Notes under the pieces: generated by a model | The model's input: the letters and a program-made list of their open reading frames with translations, nothing else | Told to the model about the DNA's origin: nothing | Database searches by the model: none | Translations under genes and position numbers: made by a program | Part shown: piece after piece, positions 21,430 to 32,379 of the stretch | Position numbering within the stretch: the stretch's first letter is position 1 | How the letters are laid out: every line of letters begins with the position of its first letter | Source: Odobenus rosmarus divergens | Taxonomy: Eukaryota; Chordata; Mammalia; Carnivora; Odobenidae | Assembly (NCBI RefSeq): GCF_000321225.1 | Contig: NW_004450330.1 | Coordinates: 954,639 to 1,018,638, forward strand | Direction of reading: 5' to 3' | DNA length: 64,000 bases

Positions 21430-22366
21430 TTGCTGCCCTCTGCAATCAAGTCAGCTGTATGGTCAGGTGCCCAGAGGCCCCCATCTCACCCCCAGACTCC
21501 TTGGTGACTGGCTCCCTAGCTGGGGATGGTTGACTGGACATCAGCATGAGACTTTGGCCTGGTCCATACCTTCCTACAGCCCAGGACAGGGTTGTGCTGG
21601 AGTCTCCAGACCCCACCAACATCAGCACTGTTTTCCCAGGCTCTGAGCTCCATGTGGAACATGCCATGGTTGACAGCTCCCGTCAGCCCTTAGAGCTGTG
21701 GGTAGACAAGTGTGTGACCATTCCCCACGAGGATCTACACTACAGTCTCCTCAGGCATTGTGGGTGCCTGGGGGATGGCAAGGACACCCCCTTCCCACTT
21801 CCTGCCCCAAGAAGTCCCTAGGAGATCGAAGCTCTCCTTCCAGGCCTTTAGCTTTACTGATACTCCTAATGGCACCTATGTTCCCTACCAGCTGCTGGTC
21901 TGGGATCCACAGGTACCCTCTGATGCTACCAAGGAGGTCTGCTCCTTCCACGGAGATGCAAACAGGTGGGAATTTCTGGGAGATGCTTCCTTGAGCGCTA
22001 TGTGTGACTGTTGTGAGGTTACCTGCCTGGCCTGCTGGTTGTTCCATGGAAGAGCCCTGGCAGCCTCTGGGAGGGCCCCTGAGGAGGCTTCCAACCAGGT
22101 GACAGAAGACAGGTTGCCTTGTCCTGAGTTGAGTCAGGCCTCTGATGCCAGGAAGCCTCCCCAGCTCACTGACGCTGATGACGGGGACTCAGCTCCTAGT
22201 GGGGTTGATATCCACCCTGGGCATGGGCTTCTGCGTCTTCATCCGCTGCCCCTGGCTCAGGACACAGAGCCCTGCAGCTCATCCAGCTGCAAGCCCAGGG
22301 AGCAGGATCTAAGGAGTCCCTAGTGCCTCCCAGAGTTTTCCAATAAAGAGACGTTTACCCAAAAAA
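21430..22366 (+). pseudogene. ZP3-like zona pellucida processed pseudogene
   Basis: Three successive frames carry parts of one ZP-domain protein with no intron. Frame one, about 21600-21800, has VFPGSELHVEHAMVDSSRQP, LELWVDKCVTIP and HCGCLGDGK, matching the ZP3 pattern of a Cys-Val-Ala-Thr-Pro-like core followed by Gly-Cys-Leu-Val-Asp-Gly. Frame two, about 21817-22010, has LSFQAFSFTDTPNGTYVPYQ, KEVCSFHGDANRW and CDCC, matching the ZP3 C-subdomain. Frame three, 22190-22312, has a hydrophobic span (QLLVGLISTLGMGFCVFIRC) like the C-terminal anchor, then TAA. AATAAA follows at 22342-22347 and an A-rich run from 22361. At least two frameshifts and in-frame stops show it is dead. It could be a retrocopy of ZP3 itself or of a lost ZP3-like paralogue. 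Confidence 0.7.
22342..22347 (+). terminator. Polyadenylation signal of the ZP3-like relic
   Basis: AATAAA lies 30 bases after the frame-three stop, with an A-run 14 bases further on. ZP3 genes are known for extremely short 3' UTRs, which fits. Confidence 0.6.
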
Positions 22367-22369
22367 TAG

Positions 22370-23614
22370 AAGAAAATATAGGACACCCAAGTAATTTCAG
22401 ATTTCGAGGAAACAACAAGTTTACCGTTTAAGTATGCTCCAGGCAGATTTCTGTGTTTTACTTAGTAACCCTAGCTTTCCATACGCAGAGGACAGTCCCA
22501 CAGGAAGAAGCGCTCTTCCCTCAGCCAGCACCTGCGCTGGAGGGTTCGGAAGGACGGAAGTTGGAAGGTGCCCACCAGGGAGGTGTCCTGTGAGCTATAA
22601 CCAGCAGGATCTTCACAGTGCACTTTTGAGGGGTTTATCTTCAAAGTCTCAGGAAAGTCCTTAGTCTGAGGATGGCTCAAGATACCAGGCAGGCCAGGGT
22701 CGGCCCAACCTCCCTTCAGAGCCGTCCCCTGCCCACCAGCACCCCCTTCCTCCCACCAGCGGGGGCCTCCACCCCAGCTCCCTTCCTCCTGGCCAAGCCT
22801 CAGCAAGGACTTGACGCCCATCAGTGCAACCCAGGTCTTCCTCCTCAGATGGAGGGACATGGGGAATCCAGGCTGCATGGATGTATCTTAGAGCCTGGCA
22901 GCTGGAGCCGGGTGTCCTGGCTCCATTTCCTGCCATCATGTCCCCTTACGTGGAGTCCCCTGCAGACACCTGTGTACACTACTTCCTCTATGCATTGGAG
23001 ACAAAGGCCCTGCTTCCCTCGGGGGCTTGTGTGGGGTCAAAAGCGTGTGGGTAATAGTAAAAAGCACCTGTGTTAGGGGTGGTTACTGTTCTCTGGGTCC
23101 CCAAATCTTAGTCTGTCAAGGGGCCACCTACTCTTGCTTTCTGCTCTCTCCCATTTGAAGCATAATGGATAAGGAATGGGTGCGTTGTGAGGCACCGGAT
23201 TGGCTGAGGGAGAGGCTGCAGGGCCCCTTTTAATTCCTTTAACAGAAAACATTGCCTGCATGGGGTACCCCAGAATTAGTCCCACCTCAGAGGTGGAGAC
23301 TGGCCCCCTCACTTCCTTCCAGTCCAAGGACCCTCACTGTTTGATTTGTTTCACATTCTAAGAATTCTCTTTTCAGGGCATCTTCTACACTTTTTCAAAT
23401 TCCCGTGTCATCTGAACTTTCATGACCCAGGGGGACAGAGACCAGGCCACCCTTCTAGCCTCACCTGGCTCTGCCTCAATGCACACTTTTCCTCCCAGCA
23501 TATAGCCCAAGCTCCAGATTGCCAACCTGAGGGCCAGGTTCTGGTGCTAGACAGGAGGCTCAAAGTGGACCACAGTTCTGGAAGTGGGGACAGGATGGGG
23601 CGGGCATTGATACG
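22370..23614. other. GC-rich intergenic sequence
   Basis: GC-rich but with few CG dinucleotides. Overlapping open frames on both strands reflect composition, and none matches a family I know. Confidence 0.5.
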
Positions 23615-23740
23615 CATTTTATGAGCACTCTTACATAATCGTCATTACAAACCTGACACCAAGGGAGAATGTGCTGCCCAGAGATGCTAAGTGATCATCC
23701 CACTTGTCAGACCAGCAGGCAGAAGCCAGTGCAAGGCTTA
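23615..23740 (-). repeat. MIR, diverged
   Basis: Weak reverse MIR pattern around AGAGATGCTAAGTGATCATC. Confidence 0.45.
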
Positions 23741-23758
23741 AAAGAACTTGAAAGCAGG

Positions 23759-23983
23759 GGCACCTGGAGGGCTGAGTAGGGTAAGCGTCTGACCCTTGGT
23801 TTCAGCTCAGCTCATGATCTCAGGGTCCTGAGATCGAGCCCTGAGTCTCCCGGAGTCTACTCCAGATTCTTTCTCCCTCCCTCCCTCCCTCCCTCCCTCT
23901 CACTTCCCTCCTGCCCCTTCCCCCTACTCCCACACACGTTCTCTCTCTCTAAAATAAATAAATAAAATCTTTTAAAAAAAAAG
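23759..23983 (+). mobile_element. CAN-SINE with (TCCC)n expansion
   Basis: Flanked by AAGAACTTGAAAGCAGG at 23742-23758 and 23984-24000. The pyrimidine tract has expanded to about six TCCC units near 23876-23900. Confidence 0.95.
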
Positions 23984-24000
23984 AAGAACTTGAAAGCAGG

Positions 24001-26224
24001 CTAGTGATTGCCTTGGCGCCTGTAAGCCCAGCTCCCACCCAGAAGCAGGGGGCAGAGTCACAGGATGCGGCCAGGCTCACTGACCGGCCTCCAAATGGGA
24101 GCAGCCCAGAGTGGGCATCAAGGACCAAGAATTGGGAAGGGGGATGGAGAAACAGGAAGTGGCAAGGCTAGGCCCCTGGGGCGGTTTGACACCAGACAGT
24201 CCAGGAGTGTGCTCCCCTAAGGCCCAAAAGGGCCCAGACAGGGGGGTGGGGGTGGGGAGGGGAGAGTGGAGGGTAGCCACAGTAAGAAAGGCCTGTTACA
24301 TGTCAGGGGCCAGGGCCAGAACCCAGAGCAACAGGTGGGCCAAGTTGGCAGCACCTGCGCCTAGAGCCCTTAGGTCAGCCCTGCGAGGGCCCTGGGAGCT
24401 GCACTGTGCCTCATTTCTTAGGCCCAGACACAGGGCATTGTGCTGGAATGCGGGCCCGCGTCACCCCTGCCCTTAAGCTGGGAAGCCATCTCCACCCTCA
24501 TTTCCCCACACTGTCTGCTCGGTTGCTCGGGGTGGCCTCCCGGCAGGCTGCTTGCCCCCCTTCCGGGCCCAGGTCTCAGGCTCACTGGGCTCCCCCAACA
24601 TGACACTGGATCCCAATGGCCACTTTCCTCCAGGCCTGTGGACACCCTCTCAGGCAGCCAACATGGACTAGCGTCTCAGGCTCAGGCCTCAGGCTCCCTC
24701 CTCTCTCTGGCAGAGTCCTGAAGTCTGGGCTCAGACACCCTGAACTTCAACACGGCCACAGAGAATCCAGGATAAATCTCTCCGGAGTCATCTCCACGGA
24801 GTGACCAAATCTGGGTACCTTCCAGAAGGTTGTCAGCTACCAGGCAGACTCTTGACCCCTTGAGACAGTTCCCCTTTCTCCAGGCCTGGGAACCAGCAAA
24901 GTGGCCTTTCTTTTCCCTCCCAACTTATCCCCCCTAGTTAAGCCCAAACCCCCTGGGGAGGGGTCTCCTGTCAGGCTGCTGCAAGTCAGTTCCCCAGCTG
25001 TGATTAACATTCTAGGGAGTCTGGGGAGAAAGAGAAGCACTAGACGTGGGGTTCTCAAAGTGAGGTCCTAGGAACAGAAACAGCGCCTGGGGACTTGACA
25101 GAAACACAGATGCTTCGGCCCTGCCCTGACCGAGTCACAGCTGAGGTGGGGTCTGGTCAGTGTGCCCCTCCCCGCCCCGGGGGGATTCTGACAGGCTCTC
25201 AAGCTGCAGCAGCTGCTTCAGCCATTGGTGAGGGTCAGGTGCTGCAGGTGGCTGTTCTCCCTGACCCTGCTGAAGAGGGGAGCCTCCGTGTCTGGGGGGA
25301 GAAGGCGATTCCTGGAAGCACCAGGCCATCCCCCGAAGCCCTTCTGACTTACCCTAGGTGTTAACACTGTGGGAAAAGCCCAGAGCTGCATCAAGGTGGC
25401 GCAGGGCCATCTAAGATAAAAAATTAAAGTTCCCCAAATATTATCGTTGGGAGTACTTAGGAAGGCTCTACTGTGGTGTCTTTTACACAAATATTGTGAG
25501 TCACAATAACTGTGTTTATCTTCGTTTTCCTTCAGCAAATAAGGAAACATCTGCGGGGGTGCTGATATTTATTTATTTTTGGATGAGCATTGTGATGTTG
25601 GAAATATTTCGTTCAGGATTATAGAACCCTGAGGCTAGAAGCACTGCCCCTGAGGAGGAGCGAGGAGTTAATTGGTAAATAATGTAGACCGTCCCTTTTA
25701 ATTAAGAAGACCTCAGTGTGTCATTCCTTGTTTTTAAGTGACGTCACTTCAGGCATCTGGCTTCTCAATAAAACGTAAGGTCAGGCTACAGTGGGAAAGG
25801 AAAGGCAGTCCCAGGGGAGGGCGCCTGGCCCAACAATCCCAAATTAAATTGCCTCTTCTGTGCCTCAGTTTCCACCTGTTTCTCTGCCTCATAGGGGAAC
25901 TAAGAAGCCAGGTGCAGTTGCAGACTCAGGCTCTTGATCTCATTGAGCCAGGCCCTTGCGAGGGGTCCTTGTGTGTAGATCCCTACAGTGGCTGCCATAA
26001 AAATCCTACTCATCTCCACGGCTCCTGCACTTAATGTCAGAACAAAAGGGGTGCTTTTTATCCTGTGACAATAGAGGACAAAGAAGAACAGCCCTACTAA
26101 AAACCTAATCCACAAGAGTCTGAGCCAACAGCAAGGTACCTCTCCCGACTCTACGTTCTTGAGGAAAAGGCTGGATGCAACCAGCCTTTGGAGAGAATAC
26201 TTTTTAAAGTTGGATTGGAAGAAA
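24001..26224. other. Intergenic; one MER5-like fragment
   Basis: GC-rich until about 25060. 25046-25140 (GGGGTTCTCAAAGTGAGGTC) looks like part of a MER5-type element. The remainder shows no gene or repeat I can name. Confidence 0.5.
25046..25140. repeat. MER5-like fragment (hAT-Charlie)
   Basis: The start GGTTCTCAAAGTGAGGTCC and following CAGAAACACAGATGCTTC follow the order of MER5 copies. The other end is missing. Confidence 0.5.
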
Positions 26225-26495
26225 CAAAAACATATATCCACACATAGACTTGCAAGGAAGGCTCACAGCAGCTTTGCTTGTAATAGCCAAAATATGGCTG
26301 TCCGTTAACAGGTGAATGGATAAACAAACCATAGTTTATCCAAACAATGGAACGCTCACTGCTCAGCCAAATAAAGAGATGAACTGCTAGCACCAAAACA
26401 GGAGTGAATCTCAGAGTCACTGTTCTTCATGAAATAAGCAGGGCAAAAAGAATATGAGCTGTGTGTTTCATTTGTATGAAAGTATAGGAAGTGCA

Positions 26496-26700
26496 GGGGC
26501 GCCCGGGTGGCTCAGGTGGTTAAGCGTCTGCCTTGGCTCAGGTCAAGATCCGGGGGTCCTGGGATTGAGCCCCACATTGAGTCCCCCATTGAGCCCCGCA
26601 TCGGGCTCCATGTTCAGCGGGGAGCCTGCTTCTCCGTCTCCCCACTGCTTGTGCTCTCTCACTCACTCTCTCTCTCTCAAATAAAGTCTTAAAAAAAAAA
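26496..26700 (+). mobile_element. CAN-SINE
   Basis: Flanked by AGTATAGGAAGTGCA at 26481-26495 and the same with one change at 26701-26715. An internal piece around TTGAGTCCCCCATTGAGCCC is locally duplicated. Confidence 0.96.
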
Positions 26701-26848
26701 AGTATAGGCAGTGCAAACTAACCTGTAGTGACAGAGGGCAGGTCAGTGGTTATCTGGGGGGAGGGAGGCTGGGGGGAGGGAGGGGTTACAAGGGCACAAG
26801 GGAATGCGGGTGCTGGATACGCTCACTTTTGACTGTGGAGGTGGTTTC

Positions 26849-27049
26849 TTTTTTTTTTTTTAAAGATTTTATTTATTTATTCATGAGAGACAGAGGGGGA
26901 GGGGGGGGGGGAGAGAGAGAGAGAGAAGCAGAAGGAGAAGCAGGCTCCCAAGGAGCAGGGAGCCCGATGCGGGACTCGATTCCAGGACCCCGGGATCATG
27001 ACCTGAGCCGAAGGCAGACGCTTAACCATCTGAGCCACCCAGGCGCCCA
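26849..27049 (-). mobile_element. CAN-SINE
   Basis: Flanked by TGTGGAGGTGGTTTC at 26834-26848 and 27050-27064. The middle carries a poly-G run next to a GA run. Confidence 0.97.
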
Positions 27050-27339
27050 TGTGGAGGTGGTTTCATGAGTGATTTTTCATAAGTTAAAATTTATCAAATG
27101 GTACACTTGAAGATGTACAGTTTATTGTGTGGCAATAACACATGAGTGAAGTTAAAAAAAACATGGGTGGGCAGTTCTATTTCTTGGAGAAATTGGTCAC
27201 GTTTCTGCTAGAGTCTCTACTCTTTCTGGCTCAGTTAGAACATGCAGATTTTTGTGGTGCGCTGTTGACCCCAACAGAGAGATGAAAAGTATTCCAGGGC
27301 AAATGGTGTGGGCATTTGTAAGTATAAAGTGACAGGGAA

Positions 27340-27590
27340 TGAAGAAATGGATCTCTTTTATAGTGACAGTAGTATTAGTAATAATCAACAATCTGAGCAT
27401 CTGTTATCTGCCAGGCTCAGTGTTTTACAAACATTACCTGATTTAATGCTCACACAACCTTGTGAGAAGGTGCTATTGAACCCACTGTACAGAGCAAGAC
27501 ATGAAATCTAAGGGAGACTGAGTAAGTCCCTAAGGAGTGGCAGGCAGGTCCAGGGTTTGATTGGGTCTGTAGCCCTGCACTCTGAGATAT
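27340..27590 (-). repeat. MIR
   Basis: Ordered reverse MIR: ATCTGTTATCTGCCAGGCTC, ACACAACCTTGTGAGAAGGT, CTGAGTAAGTCCCTAAGGAG. Confidence 0.7.
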
Positions 27591-27821
27591 TAAATATGAC
27601 GATCTCTGGCCGGTGTGATCAGAAGTGAATTTTATTTTATAATTTTTAAGTACTTCTCAAACTTGCCACAGTAAACATGTACTACCATTAACCAGCAGTA
27701 TTTGAAAGTCTTTAAAATTATTATAGCCACTTTGTAACCATACTTTTAAAATTCTTCTCCTGTAAGCATAATTCTGACTGCTTATTAAGCCCATCGAGTG
27801 CCACGTGCTTAATCTCTTATT

Positions 27822-27850
27822 TATTTTTTTTAAAGATTTTATTTATTCAT
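27822..27850 (-). mobile_element. CAN-SINE tail fragment
   Basis: Only the TTTAAAGATTTTATTTATTC part remains, directly before a MER5-like fragment. Confidence 0.55.
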
Positions 27851-27852
27851 TT

Positions 27853-27950
27853 AACCAAGGACCTCAAACTTGAGCATGCTTCAGGATCACTTAGAAAGCT
27901 TGTTAAAACAGAGCGCTGAGTCCCACCCCAGAGTTTCTGATTCTGTTTAT
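27853..27950. repeat. MER5-like fragment (hAT-Charlie)
   Basis: CCTCAAACTTGAGCATGCTT, GGATCACTTAGAAAGCTTG and CCCACCCCAGAGTTTCTGAT follow the MER5 order. Confidence 0.65.
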
Positions 27951-28620
27951 TCATTTAACCCCTCTCCTGCCCAGCAGTGCTGGAGGAAACAGGAACACAG
28001 GTGGAGGAGTTATTGGAGGCCAAGGTTAATGAACTAGCGACAGTTCTGACTCAAGTCTGCAGGCAGTTCCTTGCACCTGAACCTCTATTGGAACCACTAG
28101 AGATGGGAGGGGCTTAAAGCTCCAGCCTCGGGGTGTTCTGCTAAAGGCTGCTCACCACAGATTGCTAGGAGCTCACCTGCAGTAGAAGAAAAAAAAAAAT
28201 ATGTTGGGTTTATGAGATTGCGAGCAGGAGAGAAAGCCCCCAGAGACTGAGGAAGGAGCTGTGAGAGGCTTCTAACAGGATCGGCCATCTGCGGGGTGAC
28301 GCCTGGGGGCATGAGGAACCGGGGAGGCAGTCCTAGATGGCATGCTGTCGAGAAGGGTGGAGCAATTCGGTAATTGCGCATCTAATCTTATCAGGAAGGT
28401 GGGAGCACTGGTCACTCAGATTCATCAGAAGAGGGGGTCATTCAATCACTTTTGTGTTTGGGGAATGACCAGGTCTGTCTTGTTCCAAACACATGAGAGG
28501 GTGGGAGGCTCGTCTGAACATCGTTGACCTGCAGTTGGGCAGCCACCATCTGGCTGCCAGCAGGGCTGGTTGTCACATTTTCGGTTCAAAACCCAGCGTC
28601 CTTCTCAAAATACCAAAGAG
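27951..28620. other. Intergenic, nothing recognised
   Basis: No exon or named repeat seen. Confidence 0.5.
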
Positions 28621-28621
28621 A

Positions 28622-28825
28622 GGGCGCCTGGATGGCTCAGTTAGTTGTTAAGCGTCTGCCTTCGGCTCGGGTCATGATCCCAGGGTCCTGGGATCGAGCC
28701 CCGCATCGGGCTTCTTGCTCGGCAGGAAGCCTGCTTCTCCCACTCCCCCTGCTCAGGTTCTCTCGCTATCTCTCTCTCTGTCAAGTAAATAAATAAATAA
28801 ATAAAATCTTTAAAAAAAAAAAAAC
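28622..28825 (+). mobile_element. CAN-SINE
   Basis: Head GGGCGCCTGGATGGCTCAG, tail of four AAAT units. CCAAAGAGA lies on both sides, the second copy at 28831-28839. Confidence 0.96.
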
Positions 28826-28849
28826 AAAAACCAAAGAGACTGTGTCTTT

Positions 28850-29219
28850 CTTTTTTTTTTTTTTTTAAGATTTTATTTATTTGACAGAGAGAGCACAAGT
28901 AGGCAGAGTGGCAGTCAGTGGGAGAGAGAGAAGCAGGCTCTCCTCTGAGCAGGGAGCCCAACGCGGGGCCCGAACCCAGGAACCGGGGATCATGACCCGA
29001 GCTGAAGGCAGGCGTTTTTTTTTTTTTTTAAGATTTTATTTATTTATTTGACAGAGAGATAGAGAGAGAGCACAAGTAGGCAGAGTGGCAGTCAGTGGGA
29101 GAGAGAGAAGCAGGCTCTCCTCTGAGCAGGGAGCCCAACGCGGGGCCCGATCCCGGGACCCTGGGATCACGACCTGAGCCAAAGGCAGCGGCTTTACTGA
29201 CGGAGCCACCCAGGCGCCC
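28850..29219 (-). mobile_element. Tandem pair of CAN-SINEs inside one target duplication
   Basis: Two reverse copies, about 28850-29014 and 29015-29219, share the same diagnostic sequence (CACAAGTAGGCAGAGTGGCA, GGCTCTCCTCTGAGCAGGGA). The first lacks its head. The pair is bounded by CTGTGTCTTT at 28840-28849 and 29220-29229, with no separate duplication between the copies. Confidence 0.9.
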
Positions 29220-29403
29220 CTGTGTCTTTATTTCTTAGCTCCAGAATCCCTGTTCTCTTCACAACAGTTACTGTGTGCTTCAGAGAGGGGTCAACAATAC
29301 AAATTCTAAATAAACAATCCCAATAAAAATGTAAATGCCCACCGCCTACTTTTTAAACTTTGGGATTGAATGTCTGCACATTTTCTAAGGATGCATTCGT
29401 CCA

Positions 29404-29612
29404 GGGGCAGCTGGGTAGCTCAGCTGGTTGAGCGTCCGACTTCTAGTTTCAGCTCAGGTGGATCTCTGGGTCCTGGGATGGAGCTCCAAGTTGAGTTCTA
29501 AGTCAGGCTCCCCACTTGGCAGGGAGTCTGCTTGTCTCCCTCTCTCTGTGCCTCTCCCCCTGCTCGTGCTCTCTCCATCTCTAAAATAAATAAATCTTAA
29601 AAAAAAAAAAAA
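29404..29612 (+). mobile_element. CAN-SINE
   Basis: Head GGGGCAGCTGGGTAGCTCAG, tail AAAATAAATAAATCTT. Imperfect flanks GATGCATTCGTCCAGG and GATGCATCAGTCCAGG. Confidence 0.95.
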
Positions 29613-29950
29613 GATGCATCAGTCCAGGAGTTCACGTTTCCATAAACCTCTATTCTACTGTGGGTAATAGAAATCGGAGCAGCTTGACATTAAATAAATC
29701 AGGGTGCTTTCCTTATGTAAGGAGAACACACAGAGGGCAGGCCAAACAGGGTCAGCTGCTCCACGATGCTATCCGAGACCCCGACTCCTTCCATCCATCT
29801 TCTCAGCCATCCAGACTGTATTTGATGTCTGGTGATTATGTACCGGACAGCAACTTCACCTTCAGCACAATGACTGTGTTATTCCAAGCGAGGACAAATG
29901 GAAGAACAAAAGACAAAAACCTGGCTCCTTTTAAAAAGAGCTTTCTGAGG

Positions 29951-30153
29951 TCTGGGTGGCTCAGTCAGTTAAGCATCTGCCTTCGGCTCAGGTCATGATC
30001 CCGGGGTCCTGGGATCGAGCCCCGCATCAGGCTTCCTGCTCAGCGGGGAAGCCAGCTTCTCCCTCTCCCCCTGCCCCTCCCCCCCGCTCACACGCTCTCT
30101 CTCTCTCTCTCTCTCACTCATTCACTCTCTCTCAAATAAAATCTTCAAAAATA
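29951..30153 (+). mobile_element. CAN-SINE, head-truncated
   Basis: Starts at TCTGGGTGGCTCAG. Flanks AAAGAGCTTTCTGAGG and AAAGAGCGTTCTGAGG. Carries a CT dinucleotide run near 30092-30115. Confidence 0.94.
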
Positions 30154-30169
30154 AAGAGCGTTCTGAGGA

Positions 30170-31590
30170 GCCTCATCTGTTGGCTTTGCTTATGGCACCT
30201 GCCAGTGCTATGTCACATAGTCACCCCATGTGCAAGAAAGACTGGGGAAGGTTGTTTTCCTCGCCTGGTTTGCTGGCACCCATGCTGAAATTGAGTTACA
30301 TCAGCAAGCCAGAAGCGGAGAATGGATAGGAGGAAGGCCGCCAGCAGCATGGCCAGCCTTGCAGGAGCCCAAAACACATGTTTAACCTCTCCAGTTATTC
30401 AGCCCATGTGATTCACACCTAAAATTATAACAACTGGTGAAATGCGTTCCAGGCTGCCCTGATTTACAAATGCTCAGTGTGTGAGGAACCCATATAGTAC
30501 TTGCAAACTGGTGCGTATCCCACCCACTGCTCCAGTTACCCCTGTGCCCTTGGCCGCTGGTCCAGATTGTTACCTCCCAATAGCCATCTTTCCCTTTTTC
30601 TGTAAGTAACAGAAGCTCCCATTTTTAGTTGGGCTCATGTCTGCCTGGATTAAAAGCATTTCCCATCATTTCCCATCATTTTTTTGTAGCTAGATATGAT
30701 CATGTCCATAAGTCTGGCCACTGGAATCTAAGCAAAAGTGTCATGTGTAATTTTTGGGAAATGTCCTTATATGGAGAGAATGTGCACTTCTGTGTCTACT
30801 TCTCCGTCTGAAACGTGGACAAAATGGCTGGAGCTCCGAAGCCATTTTGGGCCATGAGGTGGAACTCACACAGAGGATGGCAGCATAATAACATATTAGG
30901 AGTTTGGATTCCTTATGATCTTGGAGCTTCTGTAGCAGCCCTGGACTGCTTATCCATGAACTTCATTTACATGAAAGGGAAATGAACTTCTATATTGTTT
31001 TAACCACCGTTAATGGGTTTCTGTCACTTGCAGCTAAACCTAATCCTTGTGTTCCAATTCCTTGAACCTTCCCACTGTGCGTAAGAAGGATTTCTCATCT
31101 CATCTGTGGTGGTCCATCTAGTTTCTGTCCTCTGGGCAGTGGCCTTCTTCATCATTCTCGGCTCCCTAAGCATGTGTTTGAGTCCCCGTCAGTGACCTAT
31201 AAGTGCACTCTCTCAACCCCACTCTGTACTTCTCCTTCACTGCCCCTCTCTGGTTGCATCCTAGAAGACTGAACTAGGGCCCAGCAGAGGAAGAGGCTGC
31301 ACAAAGTAGAATTAATTCAGGAGCACCGACTCAAGGGGGCACACTCCCTGAAAAGTCACGTCTGACCAAACGCAGGATCCCTCCTTGCTCTGCCCTACCG
31401 CCTCACTTCACTTTGTGCCACAAATTTCTTCCATTAGAGCCATTTGAGTTTAAAAGACACATTAGAAATACAAGTAGCCCTGGAGGAGAATGGCCTATTT
31501 TCCATTTGCAGTTTACTGCCAATTAGTTTAATCCAATTTCTTTTTTAATTCGTTCTTCCATTAAACATTCATGAAGAGTCTGTTTTATAT
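30170..31590. other. Intergenic; one old unassigned repeat
   Basis: About 30620-31060 reads like a widespread old mammalian repeat (AAGCCATTTTGGGCCATGAG, CAGCCCTGGACTGCTTATCC, GCAGCTAAACCTAATCC), but I cannot give its family. The rest is unassigned. Confidence 0.5.
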
Positions 31591-31593
31591 CCT

Positions 31594-31804
31594 TTTTAAA
31601 AAAGATTTTATTTATTTATTTTGAGAGAGAGAGCATGCGTGTGCCAGCCAGGGGAGAGGCAGAGGGAAAGGGAGAGAGGATCTCAAGCAGACTACATGCT
31701 GATCAGGGAGGGGAAGCAGGGGCTCAATCCCACCACCCTGAGATCAGGACCTGGGCTGCAATCAGGAGTCCGAAGCATAACGTGCAGAGCCATGCAGGTG
31801 CCCA
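31594..31804 (-). mobile_element. CAN-SINE, diverged
   Basis: AAGATTTTATTTATTTATTT start and AGAGCCATGCAGGTGCCC head with several changes. Confidence 0.9.
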
Positions 31805-31805
31805 A

Positions 31806-32280
31806 GACTATTATCCTAAGAGATGGATAATTTATTATTTGACTGTGCTGGAGATCAGAAGTCTCACACGGTTCTCACTGAACTAAAATCAACGTGTCAA
31901 CAAAGCTGGGTTCCTTTGTGGAGATTTGGGGAGAATAATTTCCATACCTATTCTGCTTCTAGAGGCTATGGGAATTCTTTGGCTCGGCTCCCCTTCCTCC
32001 ATCTTTAAAGCCAACAACGGGGTGGAGGGCAGGGACATTCCCCATTGCATGTTTCTGACCACATGGGAAAAAAGTTTTCTGGGCTTTATGTTCGCAGTCT
32101 CAGGCAATTAGATCACCGCCCTCAGCCCCCTTCCCCGTATTAATCAAAGGTAACAGCCCCACCTCAAGGTCTGTAACTTCAATCACATCTGCAAAGTCGC
32201 TTTTGCCATGTAAGGTAACACATTTACCGGTTTCAGGACTAGACCATGGATTTCTTTGGGGGGTCTTTATTCTGCCCCCA
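31806..32280 (-). repeat. MLT1-like LTR remnant
   Basis: Phrases such as CTGGAGATCAGAAGTCTCAC, AATCACATCTGCAAAGTCGC and GCCATGTAAGGTAACACATT occur in old MaLR-type LTRs. Both ends are eroded. It ends about 100 bases before the CpG island. Confidence 0.5.
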
Positions 32281-32379
32281 AATCCTTAAATTTACAAGCC
32301 CCAAAGCCACTGCCCACGGCCAAATTTCTTAAAAATCCTTTTTCCTCCCCCACCCACTTCCAAAGCTGCAACGGCTTTT

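Larger units (their letters stand above)
26225..27165 (+). repeat. L1 3' end (sense), interrupted by two SINEs
   Basis: Begins AACAAAAACATATATCCACA and runs through AATAGCCAAAATATGGCTGT, GGTGAATGGATAAACAAACC and TGGTACACTTGAAGATGTAC. SINEs at 26496-26700 and 26849-27049 split it. Confidence 0.8.

Noticed and set aside
22434..23076. Overlapping open frames on both strands after the ZP3-like relic
   Set aside because: No family match, no intron structure and no CpG promoter; probably GC-rich non-coding sequence.
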